A stretch of DNA of 64,000 bases from Deltaproteobacteria bacterium (GCA_019310965.1 JAFDDG010000003.1:1-64000), one strand, 5' to 3'; counted from the first letter of the stretch, positions 27,281-36,331 are shown. Notes: generated by a model from the sequence alone, not told the origin. Numbers and translations are program-made.

Positions 27281-29158
27281 ATGCATCCGGCGTTCACGTT
27301 GGTGCTGGCGCTCGCCGCCGGTGTGTTGGCGCAGGCCGTGGCCCGGCACTTGCGCGTGCCGGGCATCGTGCTCCTGCTCTTCGTCGGCGCGGGCCTCGGT
27401 CCGGACGGCCTGAACTGGGTTCACCCGGAGGAGCTCGGGGAGGGGCTCTTCGCCATCGTCGAGCTTTCGGTGGCCATCATCCTGTTCGAGGGCGGTCTCA
27501 ACCTCGAGATCTCGCGTCTGCGGCGGGAACAGGCATCGATTCGGCGGCTCGTGCTCGGCGGTACGTTGGTCACGCTGCTCGGCGGCGCCGTCGCGGCTCA
27601 CCTCTTTCTCGACTGGCCCTGGCTGCTTTCGTTCGTCTTCGGGAGCCTCGTCGTGGTGACGGGTCCGACGGTGATCGGGCCGCTGATCGAGAGCCTGCGG
27701 CTCAAGCCGCGGGTCGCGACGGTGCTCGAAGCCGAAGGCGTATTGATCGATCCGGTGGGCGCGATCCTGGCCGTGCTGTTGCTCGACGTGGCCCTGGCTC
27801 CCGGTGTCGACTCCGTCGCGGCGGGTGCGCGCGTGATGCTGCTGCAAGCCAGCTTTGGCGGTGCCGTCGGCATCGGCGTGGGGTACATGCTGGCGCTGCT
27901 GCTGCGTGCGAAGAGTCTCGTGCCGGAGGGTTATGAGAACATCGTCGTTCTGGTGACGGTGCTCTTCGTCTTCCAGGGCTGCAACGAGATCCTGGCGCAG
28001 AGCGGGTTGCTGGCGGTAACGCTGGCTGGCGTCGTGGTCGGCAACCTGCGCACGCGGGTCGATCGCGACCTGCGAGAGTTCAAGGATCAGCTCACGATCA
28101 TGCTGATCGGCATGCTCTTCGTATTGCTGGCGGCGACGGTGCGTCTGGAGGACGTGCAGGGGTTGGGTGTCGCCGGGCTCGGCGTGGTGGCGTCGCTGGT
28201 CTTCGTGGTGCGGCCTCTGACGGTCTGGCTCTCGACCGATTCCGAGCTGACCTGGCAGGAGCGCATGCTGCTGGCCTGGATCGCGCCGCGGGGCATCGTT
28301 GCCGCGGCCATTGCCTCTGTGACGGCGGTGGCGCTGCAGCGCGAGGGCGGCGCAGACGGCTCGCCGCTGCTGGCACTCGTATTCCTCGTGATCGCCAGCA
28401 CGGTGCTGCTCGCGGGGCTGACGGCCGGGCCGTTGGCCCGCTTGCTGGGCCAATGCCAGCCCGGTCGCGATGGTGTGATCGTGCTCGGAGTGTCGGGCCT
28501 TGGGCTGCTGCTGGCGCGCGAGCTGCGCGAAGCGGAGGTTCGGGTGGTGTTCGTCGATTCGAACCCTCAGAACTGCCGGCGTGCGGAGGAGGAGGAGTTT
28601 CCGGTGGTCTTCGGCAACGCGCTTCAGGAGCGCACGTTGCAGCGGGCCCGTGTCGGATCGGCTGGCACCGTCGTGGGGCTCACCACCAACCAGATGTTGA
28701 ACAGCGTCTTCGTGAGTCGCGCGCGGGAGCGCTTCCGCGTGCCCCGCGCATTGGTAGCCGTGCAGGGCCTCGAATCGGGGCTCGCGCCGGAACTCGTCAA
28801 GGAAGAGGCGGTGCAGGTGCTGTTCGACGGGCCCCACGACGTGGAACGTTGGGACGTGCGCGCGCGCCAGGATGCGCTCGAAGTCGAGCACTGGGAGTAC
28901 CGGGGCCTCGAGCCGCCTTCGGACGAGGGAGTTGCGGGCAGCGACGAGAATGGCCGCGCGGGTCGCGGCAGCGATCCATTGGTGATCCTCGCGGTGCTGC
29001 GCGGCGGGCGCACCGACCTGATGTACGCAACTTTCCAGCTTCGCGAAGGTGACGTCGCCGCGGTGGCGGTGCACGCAGTCGAGCGCGAGGCAGCGCACGC
29101 GCTGCTGCGCGCGGGTGGCTGGGTGCCTCGCGAAGTGGAGCCCGCATCCGCGGCTTGA
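27281..29158 (+). CDS. Sodium or potassium/proton antiporter with Rossmann (TrkA-N-like) domain
   Basis: This 625-residue protein has 12-13 hydrophobic helices of the CPA antiporter fold. The segments LFEGGLNLEISRLR, VVVTGPTVIGPLIE and EAEGVLIDPVGAI carry the acidic transport residues, and AWIAPRGIVAAAIASV is typical of CPA1 carriers. A Rossmann domain follows (about 400-520; IVLGVSGLGLLLARELREA) that would bind NAD(H) or another nucleotide. The C-terminal 100 residues are less conserved. The ATG at 27281 lies just after a GGGGGAAGGG purine run. It is likely to maintain pH or cation balance and belongs to the plasma membrane. Confidence 0.88.
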   Translation: MHPAFTLVLALAAGVLAQAVARHLRVPGIVLLLFVGAGLGPDGLNWVHPEELGEGLFAIVELSVAIILFEGGLNLEISRLRREQASIRRLVLGGTLVTLLGGAVAAHLFLDWPWLLSFVFGSLVVVTGPTVIGPLIESLRLKPRVATVLEAEGVLIDPVGAILAVLLLDVALAPGVDSVAAGARVMLLQASFGGAVGIGVGYMLALLLRAKSLVPEGYENIVVLVTVLFVFQGCNEILAQSGLLAVTLAGVVVGNLRTRVDRDLREFKDQLTIMLIGMLFVLLAATVRLEDVQGLGVAGLGVVASLVFVVRPLTVWLSTDSELTWQERMLLAWIAPRGIVAAAIASVTAVALQREGGADGSPLLALVFLVIASTVLLAGLTAGPLARLLGQCQPGRDGVIVLGVSGLGLLLARELREAEVRVVFVDSNPQNCRRAEEEEFPVVFGNALQERTLQRARVGSAGTVVGLTTNQMLNSVFVSRARERFRVPRALVAVQGLESGLAPELVKEEAVQVLFDGPHDVERWDVRARQDALEVEHWEYRGLEPPSDEGVAGSDENGRAGRGSDPLVILAVLRGGRTDLMYATFQLREGDVAAVAVHAVEREAAHALLRAGGWVPREVEPASAA

Positions 29159-29291
29159 CGCTGATGGCCCCGTAGCTTAAACACGCACCCGTGATGAGTG
29201 CGCGTCGCGATTGGTGCTGGCAGCGTTTCTTCGTCCTCACGACGAGGGCAGGAGGGGGTTTGCGCGTCCACTAGTCGTCAACGCGACGCGG

Positions 29292-29335
29292 CGACGAAAC
29301 CCTCTCCCGCCTGACGGCCGGAGGGGGTTTCGTCG
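29292..29335 (+). terminator. Long stem-loop between the antiporter and MFS genes
   Basis: Two 16-base arms (29292-29307 and 29320-29335) pair along their full length with one G-T mismatch around a 12-base loop, and a short T-rich tail follows. It is placed to end transcription of the antiporter gene and may work in both directions. The rest of the gap 29159-29393 shows no coding region. Confidence 0.6.
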
Positions 29336-29393
29336 TTCTGGGCAGGGGTCTGAGGCGAAGCGGCGAAGGTCCGTGGGTTCGAGGTTCGCAACA

Positions 29394-30566
29394 ATGCAAT
29401 CGACGAGACGACGGCAGCGCCCGCGACTGCTGACTCCGAGCTTTACCGCCCTGCTCGTGGCGAATGTGTGCTTCGGCTACGCGTTCTCCAGCTTCTTCCT
29501 GCTGCCGAAGTTCATGGCCAACCAGCTCGGTGCCGGACCGAGAGAGGTGGGCTTCGTCCTCGCCGCCCACGGCGCGACGATCGTGATCCTGCTGCCGCTG
29601 ATTGGCGCCGCCGTAGACCGTTTCGGTCGCCGCGCCTTCCTGACGGCGGGCGCGCTGGCGATGGCCGCCATCACTCTGTGCTTTCCGCTGGTGCACGAGG
29701 TGGGGCCGCTGCTCTACGCGCTGCGCGTCGCCCAGGCGGTGGCGTTCGCGATGGTGTTTGCCGCCGGTGGTGCGTTGGCCGTCGACCTCGCGCCGCCGGA
29801 GCGGCTGGGTCAGGGCATCGGTCTCTACGGCACGTCCTTTCTCTCGATGAATGCGGTGGCGACGGCGTGTTCGGAGGCTCTCGCAGGTAGCCTCGGCTGG
29901 CCCGTGGCGTTCGCGGTCGCGGCGGGCAGCGCGCTGCTCTCGGCGCTCTTGTCGCTGCGCGTGCGCGAGCCCCCGCGCGACCCGGCGGACGTCGGCACCG
30001 GGGACGGCCTCGCCACGCTCGCGCGTCGGGCGAGCACCTGGCGTGTGGCCATCGTAATCGGGCTCGTTGGAGCGGGGCTGAACGCCGTCTTCAGCTTTCA
30101 CCAGCTGTACGTGCTCGAACTCGGCATCACGAACGTGAGCAGCTTCTTCGTCGCCTATACCGCCGCGGCGGTCACCGTGCGCTTCGTCTTCGGCCACTAC
30201 ATCGACCGCTGGGGTCATCGCAACGTCTCGCTCGCCGCGCTCACACTCTACGTATTTGCCGTGCTCGGGGTGGCGTTCGTGCAAGAGCTCGGCCTGCCCC
30301 TCATCGGGCTCGGCATCGGCCTGGCCCACGGTGTCTTCTATCCCTCGTTCAATGCCGTGGTCGTGGCCGGGGCCAAGCCCGCCGTGCGCGGGAAGGTGAT
30401 GGGGATCTTCCAGGCGTCGTTCCAGCTGGGCAGCGCCGTTGGCGGCATCGTGTTCGGCACATTGGCCGCGCGCGAGGGCTACCCGCCGGTTTTCGTGGCG
30501 GCGGCCGCGGGCCTCGCCTTCGCGTGGGTGGTGTTGAAGCTCGCGCCCGAAGGCAGGAACCGCTGA
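29394..30566 (+). CDS. Major facilitator superfamily transporter
   Basis: This 390-residue protein has 12 predicted hydrophobic helices and the MFS loop motif DRFGRRAFL between helices 2 and 3, with a related DRWGHRNVSL in the second half. The basic start (MQSTRRRQRPR) favours a cytoplasmic N-terminus. The substrate is unknown; close relatives are drug or metabolite exporters. I chose the ATG at 29394; the open frame extends upstream through the intergenic stem-loop, which is not likely to be coding. It converges on a small minus-strand membrane protein gene that ends 52 bases later. Confidence 0.85.
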   Translation: MQSTRRRQRPRLLTPSFTALLVANVCFGYAFSSFFLLPKFMANQLGAGPREVGFVLAAHGATIVILLPLIGAAVDRFGRRAFLTAGALAMAAITLCFPLVHEVGPLLYALRVAQAVAFAMVFAAGGALAVDLAPPERLGQGIGLYGTSFLSMNAVATACSEALAGSLGWPVAFAVAAGSALLSALLSLRVREPPRDPADVGTGDGLATLARRASTWRVAIVIGLVGAGLNAVFSFHQLYVLELGITNVSSFFVAYTAAAVTVRFVFGHYIDRWGHRNVSLAALTLYVFAVLGVAFVQELGLPLIGLGIGLAHGVFYPSFNAVVVAGAKPAVRGKVMGIFQASFQLGSAVGGIVFGTLAAREGYPPVFVAAAAGLAFAWVVLKLAPEGRNR

Positions 30567-30617
30567 TGCGGAACCGCCGCGGGCTGGAGGTGACGCCGCA
30601 CCCGGCCAGGGCACCGC

Positions 30618-30827
30618 TCACCGAGCCATCTCGGCAGCCTGTCTAGCGTTCGCGCCCTGGGCTTCGGGCTGGCTGCGTCCGGCCGCGCGCGCAGCGAAGT
30701 CGGCACGGTCGGTCAGGATCGCCCAGGAGCTCCACGCGGCACTGGCGAGTAACGCCAGCAACGCGACCAGGGCCAGCGCACGCAGCGGCCTCGGCGGTTG
30801 GGAAGGGCTCGGCTCGGCGTCCGACAT
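30618..30827 (-). CDS. Small single-span membrane protein downstream of ilvD
   Basis: This 69-residue protein has a proline-rich start, one hydrophobic helix (ALALVALLALLASAAWSSWAI would span the membrane) and a polar alanine-rich tail. No family is recognised. It starts at an ATG 44 bases after the ilvD stop on the same strand, so it is probably the last gene of an ltaE-ilvD transcript. Its codon use resembles its neighbours. It could also be chance, since GC-rich DNA often opens such frames; the clean membrane helix is the main support. Confidence 0.45.
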   Translation of the reverse strand: MSDAEPSPSQPPRPLRALALVALLALLASAAWSSWAILTDRADFAARAAGRSQPEAQGANARQAAEMAR

Positions 30828-30871
30828 CGAGCCCGGAGTATGCCAGCCGGCGCCGCGCCCGGCGGCCTTGC

Positions 30872-32752
30872 TCAGCGCTGCTTCGTGATCTGGTCGGGGT
30901 CGCGCACCGCGCCCCTGGAGGCACTGGTGGTCAGCAGGGCGTAGGCGCGCAGCGCACTCGAAACGGTTCTCTCGCGCTTCTCCGTGGGCTGCCATGCCGT
31001 CTGACCCCGATTCTCCATCGCCGTGCGCCTCGCCTGGAGTTCGCCCGGATCGATGGCGATGTCGATCTTCCGGTTGGGGATGTCGATGCGAATGGAGTCC
31101 CCGTTCTGGATGAGCCCGATGGCACCACCTTCTGCGGCCTCGGGCGAGACGTGACCGATCGACAGCCCGGAAGAACCGCCGCTGAACCGGCCATCGGTGA
31201 CCAGGGCGCAGGTCGTTCCCAGCTTCTTCGATTTCAGGTATGCGGTCGGGTAGAGCATCTCCTGCATACCGGGGCCGCCCTTCGGGCCCTCGTAGCGAAT
31301 GATCAGGACATCTCCGGCCTCGACTTCGTCCTGGATGATCGCGTCGCAAGCGGCCTCCTGCGATTCATAGATGCGGGCCGGACCGTCGAAGACCAGAACG
31401 GATTCATCTACCCCGGCCGTCTTTACGATGCAGCCGTCCTGCGCGAGGCTGCCGTAGAGCACAGCGAGTCCCCCGTCCGCGCTATAAGCGTGTCTGGACT
31501 CACGGATGCATCCTCTCTCTCCGTCGAGATCCGCGGACTCGTAGTACGTGTCTTGAGAGAATGCGGCCGTCGTTCGCACGCCGCCGGGTGCGGCGAGGGC
31601 GCGCCGCTGGGCCGCCGGGTGGACGGTTTCCGACCGGATGTCGTTGTCCGCGATGGCTTCACCGATCGTCCTGGCGTGGACCGTCGTGGAGTCGATGTGG
31701 ATGCGCCCGGCGCGTGCAAGGGCGCCGAGTATGGTGAAGATCCCACCGGCGCGACTGACGTCTTCCATGTGATAACTGGAAGAGGGGGCGACCTTCGAGA
31801 GCGTCGGGGTCACGCGCGAAATCCTGTCGATGTCCGACATCGTGAATTCGACACCCGCTTCGTAGGCGATGGCCAGCAGATGAAGCACGGTATTGGTTGA
31901 ACCGCCCATCGCGATGTCGAGGCTCATCGCGTTCTCGAAGGCATGGAAATCGGCGATGCTGCGAGGTAGTACGCCGTCGTCCCCGTCTTCATAGGCTTGC
32001 CGGGCCAGCTCTACGATGCGTTTGCCGGCCCGCTCGAAGAGCTCCCAGCGGAGGGTGTGGGTGGCCAGCAGGCTACCGTTGCCCGGCAAGGCGAGGCCGA
32101 GTGCCTCCGCCAGACAGTTCATGCTGTTGGCGGTGAACATGCCCGAGCAGGAACCGCAGGTTGGACACGCGGACTCCTCGATCGTCGCCAACGTCTCGTC
32201 ACTGATGTCGTCGTTCTGGGACTGGATGATCGCATCGATCAGATCCAGGGCTTCGGGTAGCGGGTTGCCGTGGCGGTCGAAGGTCCCCACCGCTTTGCCG
32301 GCTTCCATGGGCCCGCCCGAGACGAAGATCGCCGGGATGTTGAGGCGCATGGCGGCCATCAGCATGCCGGGGGTGATCTTGTCGCAGTTCGAGACGCACA
32401 CGAGTGCGTCCGCCATGTGGGCGTTCACCATGTACTCGACACTGTCGGCGATGAGATCGCGACTCGGCAGGGAGTAGAGCATTCCGTCATGGCCCATCGC
32501 GATTCCATCGTCGATGGCGATGGTGTTGAACTCGACACCGTAGCCTCCGGCATCGTCGATGATCTTCTTCAGGCGTTGTCCCACGTCCCAGAGGTGCACG
32601 TGTCCCGGTACGAACTGAGTGAAGCTGTTGGCGATCGCGATGATGGGCTTGTTGAAGTCCGCATCAGTCATGCCCGTGGCACGCCACAGCGCGCGTGCGC
32701 CCGCCATGTTCCGGCCCCGGGTCGTCGTATGGCTGCGATATCCCTTGCTCAT
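30872..32752 (-). CDS. ilvD: Dihydroxy-acid dehydratase
   Basis: This 626-residue Fe-S enzyme converts 2,3-dihydroxy-3-methyl-acids to 2-keto acids in valine, leucine and isoleucine synthesis. The cluster-binding cysteines lie in [11 protein letters not shown] and [12 protein letters not shown], and the C-terminal [11 protein letters not shown] motif is typical. The length is slightly above the usual 550-615. It lies 64 bases after ltaE on the same strand, giving a plausible amino-acid unit, since threonine aldolase and isoleucine synthesis share threonine as a branch point. Confidence 0.95.
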   Translation of the reverse strand: MSKGYRSHTTTRGRNMAGARALWRATGMTDADFNKPIIAIANSFTQFVPGHVHLWDVGQRLKKIIDDAGGYGVEFNTIAIDDGIAMGHDGMLYSLPSRDLIADSVEYMVNAHMADALVCVSNCDKITPGMLMAAMRLNIPAIFVSGGPMEAGKAVGTFDRHGNPLPEALDLIDAIIQSQNDDISDETLATIEESACPTCGSCSGMFTANSMNCLAEALGLALPGNGSLLATHTLRWELFERAGKRIVELARQAYEDGDDGVLPRSIADFHAFENAMSLDIAMGGSTNTVLHLLAIAYEAGVEFTMSDIDRISRVTPTLSKVAPSSSYHMEDVSRAGGIFTILGALARAGRIHIDSTTVHARTIGEAIADNDIRSETVHPAAQRRALAAPGGVRTTAAFSQDTYYESADLDGERGCIRESRHAYSADGGLAVLYGSLAQDGCIVKTAGVDESVLVFDGPARIYESQEAACDAIIQDEVEAGDVLIIRYEGPKGGPGMQEMLYPTAYLKSKKLGTTCALVTDGRFSGGSSGLSIGHVSPEAAEGGAIGLIQNGDSIRIDIPNRKIDIAIDPGELQARRTAMENRGQTAWQPTEKRERTVSSALRAYALLTTSASRGAVRDPDQITKQR

Positions 32753-32816
32753 GTCCGAGAGTGTACCGAGCCAAGCGGGGATGCGGCGGGCGTTGCAGAT
32801 CGCGGGGGCGCGTCGC

Positions 32817-33839
32817 TCAGGGCGATCCCGCTCCCAGTACGGCGCCGATGCGCGTCAGTGCGTCGTCGATGTCGTCACTCGTGACGTCGAGATGGGTCAC
32901 GGCGCGTAGTCGGCCCGGCCCCATGGGGTTGATCCAGACCTCGCGTTCGCGCAGCGCGGCCGAGAAGGCGGCGGGGCTCTCCACCTCGAACATGACCATG
33001 TTGGTTTCGGGAGCGGGGTCGACGCGCAGGCCGCGCGCGGCCAGCCCCTCGGCGAGCTGGCGCGCGGCGGCGTGATCGTCGGCCAGGCGCTCGATGTGGT
33101 TCTCGAGGGCGTAGAGCCCGGCGGCGGCCAGGAAGCCGGCCTGTCGCATGCCGCCGCCCATCAGCTTGCGCGCCCGGTGCACCCGACGAATCACAGTCTC
33201 GCTCCCGCACACCACGGAGCCGACCGGCGCTCCGAGCCCCTTGGAGAGGCACACGCTCACCGTGTCGAAGGGCTCCGCCCAGTCGGCGGCGGGCGTGCCG
33301 GTGGCGACGACCGCATTCCACAGACGTGCGCCGTCCAGGTGCAAGTGCAGGCCGTGGTCGCGCGCGGCGGCCGCCACGTCCTGGATGCGGTCGAGGGCGA
33401 AGACCCGACCGCCGCTGAGATTGTGGGTGTTCTCGACCGCCACCAGACGGGTGGGTGCGTAGTGGGCCTCGTCCGGGTGGATTGCGGCGCGCACGTCCGC
33501 GCCGTCGAAGCAGCCGTCGTGGCCCAGGCTCTGCACCTGGACTCCGGACAGTGCCGCCGGGGCGCCCCCCTCGAAGTGCAGGATGTGCGCGCCGGCCCCC
33601 GCCAACACCACGTCTCCGGGACGAACGAAAGGATGCATCGAAGCCTGGTTGCCCATGCTGCCGGACGGCACGAAGAGGGCCGCCGGCTTGCCGAGCAGTG
33701 CCGCGGTTCGCTCTTGCAGGCGAACCACGCTCGGGTCTTCGCCGTAGACGTCGTCGCCCACCTCGGCTTCGGCCATCGCCCGGCGCATCCCCGCCGTGGG
33801 CAGGGTCACGGTGTCGCTGCGCAGGTCGATGGGCGGCAC
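32817..33839 (-). CDS. ltaE: Low-specificity threonine aldolase
   Basis: This 340-residue PLP enzyme splits threonine or allo-threonine into glycine and acetaldehyde. The start [18 protein letters not shown], the [12 protein letters not shown] segment near residue 28, the DGARLWNA segment near 170 and the [13 protein letters not shown] segment holding the PLP lysine near 200 identify it well. The gene is divergent from the sirtuin gene with only 23 bases between the start codons, so one or both promoters must lie within coding sequence or the gene starts are further in than chosen. Confidence 0.92.
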   Translation of the reverse strand: MPPIDLRSDTVTLPTAGMRRAMAEAEVGDDVYGEDPSVVRLQERTAALLGKPAALFVPSGSMGNQASMHPFVRPGDVVLAGAGAHILHFEGGAPAALSGVQVQSLGHDGCFDGADVRAAIHPDEAHYAPTRLVAVENTHNLSGGRVFALDRIQDVAAAARDHGLHLHLDGARLWNAVVATGTPAADWAEPFDTVSVCLSKGLGAPVGSVVCGSETVIRRVHRARKLMGGGMRQAGFLAAAGLYALENHIERLADDHAAARQLAEGLAARGLRVDPAPETNMVMFEVESPAAFSAALREREVWINPMGPGRLRAVTHLDVTSDDIDDALTRIGAVLGAGSP

Positions 33840-33862
33840 CGGTTCAGTCTACCCTGGCGGGC

Positions 33863-34627
33863 ATGCAGGCAGTAGAAGCGCTGGCGGAGCGCTGGAGCGA
33901 GGCGCGCAGCGTCGTCGTGCTCACCGGTGCTGGCCTCTCGACGGCCTCGGGCATTCCGGATTTCCGCTCGCCGGGTGGGCGCTGGGAGAGCGTCCGGCCG
34001 GTCACGATCCAGGAGTTCCGCGCACGCGAGGGCGCCCGCGAGGCCTACTGGCGTTACAAGGGAGAAACCTGGCAGGTGATCTGCGAGGCAGAGCCGAATC
34101 CGGCTCACCGGGCGCTGGCGGAGCTGGCACGAGCCGGCCGGCTCCAACTGCTGGTCACCCAGAACGTCGACGGCCTGCACGAACGCAGCGGTTTTCCCGG
34201 CGAGCGACTCGTCAATATCCACGGGACCGACTCGGCGGTGGAGTGCCTCGCGTGCGGCGCGCACGAGCCGCGAGCGACGGCACAGGCCGCGTGGGAGTCT
34301 GGCGTCGCGGTGCCGCGTTGCGGCTGCGGCGGCGCCTGGAAGCCGGCGACGATTTCCTTCGGGCAGAGCCTCGTGCCCGAGGCGCTCGAGCGCGCATTCG
34401 CCGCTGCCGCGGCCTGCGATCTCTTCGTTGCGGCGGGCACTTCCCTCGTCGTGAGCCCGATCAACGGCATGTTCGATACCGCCCGCAGCGCCGGCGCCTG
34501 CACGGTGATTCTGACCGCTTCGGAGACTCCCTCGGACGCGGGCGCCGACTTCAAGATCGCTGCTCCGGTCGAAGAGGTCCTGCCGGCCCTCGCCCGGCGG
34601 ATCGCGTCGCCGCTGCGGTCGAGCTGA
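33863..34627 (+). CDS. cobB: Sir2 family NAD-dependent protein deacylase
   Basis: This 254-residue sirtuin should remove acetyl or longer acyl groups from protein lysines, using NAD and giving nicotinamide. The NAD-binding GAGLSTASGIPDFRSP (residues 22-37), the TQNVDGLHERSG segment with the substrate loop, and the catalytic His in NIHGTD are all present. A zinc site is made by CLAC and the CGCGG pair. It ends in a stem-loop at its stop codon. About 230 bases downstream lies a histone gene with a lysine-rich tail on the same strand, an attractive substrate, but enzyme and histone have not been linked by experiment here. Confidence 0.93.
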   Translation: MQAVEALAERWSEARSVVVLTGAGLSTASGIPDFRSPGGRWESVRPVTIQEFRAREGAREAYWRYKGETWQVICEAEPNPAHRALAELARAGRLQLLVTQNVDGLHERSGFPGERLVNIHGTDSAVECLACGAHEPRATAQAAWESGVAVPRCGCGGAWKPATISFGQSLVPEALERAFAAAAACDLFVAAGTSLVVSPINGMFDTARSAGACTVILTASETPSDAGADFKIAAPVEEVLPALARRIASPLRSS

Positions 34628-34656
34628 TTTCGGCGCCGGCCCCCGGGGCCGAAATC
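34626..34656 (+). terminator. Stem-loop at the sirtuin stop codon
   Basis: A perfect 9-bp inverted repeat (34626-34634 with 34648-34656) overlaps the TGA and encloses a 13-base GC-rich loop. No T run follows, so it may be a factor-dependent terminator or an RNA-stabilising stem that separates the sirtuin transcript from the histone unit. Confidence 0.4.
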
Positions 34657-34700
34657 GAGGGGTAGGCGGCTTGCAGAGGCCGATTTCGGGCGGATTGCCA

Positions 34701-34729
34701 TTGGAACCCGGCGCCAAAGTGTCTATGCT
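34701..34729 (+). promoter_or_regulatory. Predicted sigma-70 promoter of the histone gene
   Basis: TTGGAA (34701-34706) and TATGCT (34724-34729) are separated by 17 bases; each matches its consensus at four of six positions. The predicted start near 34736 gives a leader of about 120 bases before the histone ATG. This suggests that the gene is transcribed apart from the sirtuin gene. Confidence 0.5.
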
Positions 34730-34736
34730 GCGCCCC

Positions 34737-34855
34737 TCGGAAACGGCGGTTCACCGTCGCGGACGAAGCGACGGGGTTCCGTCGAGAAAACCAATTGGGG
34801 GATTCGCCGGCCAGATCCGGCGACGCCGGGAATCCCGGTGATGATGGGAGGAATC
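34737..34855 (+). promoter_or_regulatory. Structured leader of the histone mRNA
   Basis: The leader contains three consecutive small hairpins: CGTCGC/GCGACG (34755-34760 with 34768-34773), CGCCGG/CCGGCG (34805-34810 with 34817-34822) and CCGGG/CCCGG (34826-34830 with 34834-34838). The last ends just before the GGGAGG ribosome-binding site (34846-34851). Such structure could stabilise the message or control translation; no known riboswitch class is recognised. Confidence 0.4.
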
Positions 34856-35068
34856 ATGGCAGCTCGAAAGAAGAAGACGACGAAGAGGAAGGCCGCCGGT
34901 GGCGACCTGATCATCTCGAAGGCCCGCACCAAGGCCGCGGTCAAGAAGTGCAACGTGGGTGGCGAGTTCTACGGCGCCCTCGACAAGGCCGTGCGCGAGC
35001 TGATCAAGGATGCCGAGGCGCGAGCCATCGGCAACAAGCGCAAGACGCTGAAGGCCGTCGACCTCTAG
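34856..35068 (+). CDS. Bacterial histone-fold protein with basic N-terminal tail
   Basis: This 70-residue protein appears to be a Bdellovibrio-type bacterial histone. After a basic tail (residues 1-16, with seven Lys/Arg in the first 12 residues) comes a helix with IISKARTKAAVKKC. A long central helix (about 36-58; EFYGALDKAVRELIKDAEARA) follows, and then KRKTLKAVDL. That last segment matches the RKTLxPxDL loop-helix III signature of histone folds. The protein ends directly after helix III, as the short bacterial histones do. It should bind DNA as a dimer or coat it. The ATG at 34856 is preferred over an upstream GTG because GGGAGG precedes it. The promoter, leader and strong terminator suggest abundant expression. 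An unrelated basic helical protein is the alternative. Confidence 0.75.
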   Translation: MAARKKKTTKRKAAGGDLIISKARTKAAVKKCNVGGEFYGALDKAVRELIKDAEARAIGNKRKTLKAVDL

Positions 35069-35093
35069 TCGTCGCCTGCGTAACGTTCACGGG

Positions 35094-35128
35094 GCCCGTC
35101 GGTGCAAACCGACGGGCCTTCGTGTTTT
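35094..35128 (+). terminator. Strong intrinsic terminator of the histone gene
   Basis: A perfect 10-bp GC-rich stem (GCCCGTCGGT at 35094-35103 with its complement at 35108-35117) has a four-base GCAA loop and is followed by CTTCGTGTTTT. It starts 25 bases after the histone stop and also overlaps the end of the convergent minus-strand gene, so it can serve both. Confidence 0.85.
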
Positions 35129-36306
35129 CAGGCGTCGCTGTGCGGCTCTTCCGGGTCTTCGCGCGGCGGCGGTCGCGCGGCTTCCGGGTCTAGATTTGCG
35201 CCGACCCGGAAGAGGTGCTCGAGGGCAACTCGGCGCAGCACGTCGACGTGCTCGAGGCCATGGCTGTCGGCGATGTGCTCGAGACCGCGATCGATCCAGC
35301 GCGCGGCCTTGGCGATGGCGCGGGGCGTCGTCTCCGTGTCCGAAAGTGGCATGCGGTCCGCCACTGCCACGGCGTTCGCGACGGCGACGAAGGCGTAGAA
35401 CGCGGCAGTGCGCTCCTCGGCGTCGAGCTTTGTTATGGCTCGAAATACCAGGTGTGCTCCTTCGGCGCTCTCCGGCAGCTGTGGCAGCCAGACGGGCAGG
35501 CGCCAGGTTTCGACGTCGAGGGGCCGCGCATCGGCGGGCAGGCGCGTGCGTTCGTGGGAGCGCAGATGCCGGTACAGGCGCATGGCTTCGTCCCAGGGCG
35601 GGAACCCCAGGTCCTGGAGCCGAGCGTTGCGCCAGCGCAGCGCCCACTCCTGGTTCTCGGTCGGCAACTCGTGGATCACGCCCAGCATGAGCCGGAAGTA
35701 GGTCCAGTAATCGCCGTTCCAGAGAATCGTCAGCGCGCGGCGGATTGACGCGGCGTCGTCGCCGCTGCGCAACTGCGCGAAGTGGAACTGGCCGTCGAGG
35801 GTTTGGCTCCCGTCCGGCGGCTCCCAGTCTTCGTCGTCGCTGGGCTTCTGCGCCACCAGGATGCGGTTCTGCAGCCAATGCACCACGAGCTCCGCGTCGA
35901 GGTGCGTGATCGCGCGCAGCAGCGACTCGTCGCCGGTCTCGGCCAGTGCGTCGAGCCAGGCGTCGAGCTGTGCGGGGTGTGGCGCGTGGTCGCGCCACAC
36001 ATCCAGGTCGATGGCTGCGGCCACCTGTTCCGGGGTGGCGTGGTCGAGCACCCAGACGGCGCTCTCGAGTCCGATCGCCTTGACCGTGAAACACAGCTCG
36101 GCTTCCGGCAGCAGCGCGATCACGCGCTCGGGTGCGGGCAGGAGGTCCAGCAGCGTGTGGCGCTGCTGGACCGGCGCGCCGCAGATCAGCGCCACCTGGC
36201 CCTCGGTGTCGAGCGCCGCGACGGCCTCTGCGGCGGCGGCGCGGTCCGAGCGCAGCAGGCGCAGCACGCCGGCCGCGTCGGCCGGAACAGACGGGGCTTG
36301 CGACAT
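35128..36306 (-). CDS. DUF6178-like cytoplasmic protein
   Basis: This 392-residue soluble protein shows no enzyme motif. The first half has the pattern LLDLLPAPERVIALLPEAELCFTVKAIGLESAV and then repeated helical stretches such as AAIDLDVWRD and LLRAITHLDAELVVHWLQN, which resemble the DUF6178 family of deltaproteobacteria; I give that name from memory of the pattern. The C-terminal half holds a second helical region with many Arg/Glu pairs. The ATG at 36306 leaves 25 bases to the divergent Nudix gene; an upstream ATG would overlap that start. It converges on the histone gene and shares its terminator. Confidence 0.65.
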   Translation of the reverse strand: MSQAPSVPADAAGVLRLLRSDRAAAAEAVAALDTEGQVALICGAPVQQRHTLLDLLPAPERVIALLPEAELCFTVKAIGLESAVWVLDHATPEQVAAAIDLDVWRDHAPHPAQLDAWLDALAETGDESLLRAITHLDAELVVHWLQNRILVAQKPSDDEDWEPPDGSQTLDGQFHFAQLRSGDDAASIRRALTILWNGDYWTYFRLMLGVIHELPTENQEWALRWRNARLQDLGFPPWDEAMRLYRHLRSHERTRLPADARPLDVETWRLPVWLPQLPESAEGAHLVFRAITKLDAEERTAAFYAFVAVANAVAVADRMPLSDTETTPRAIAKAARWIDRGLEHIADSHGLEHVDVLRRVALEHLFRVGANLDPEAARPPPREDPEEPHSDA

Positions 36307-36331
36307 GCGCCGGATGGTATCGTCTTTCGTC

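Noticed and set aside
27257-29098. Open frame of 613 codons antisense to the antiporter
   Set aside because: No domain or signal; the plus-strand gene has clear transporter motifs.
29163-29215. Sequence beginning GGCCCCGTAGCTTAA that resembles a tRNA 5' end
   Set aside because: No matching acceptor 3' half, anticodon stem or T arm follows at the right distance.
29376-29393. GGGTTCGAGG resembling a tRNA T loop
   Set aside because: The flanking bases do not form the 5-bp T stem, and no other tRNA part is present.
29211-29393. Upstream extension of the MFS frame
   Set aside because: It passes through the stem-loop at 29292-29335 and gives an arginine-rich segment unlike an MFS N-terminus.
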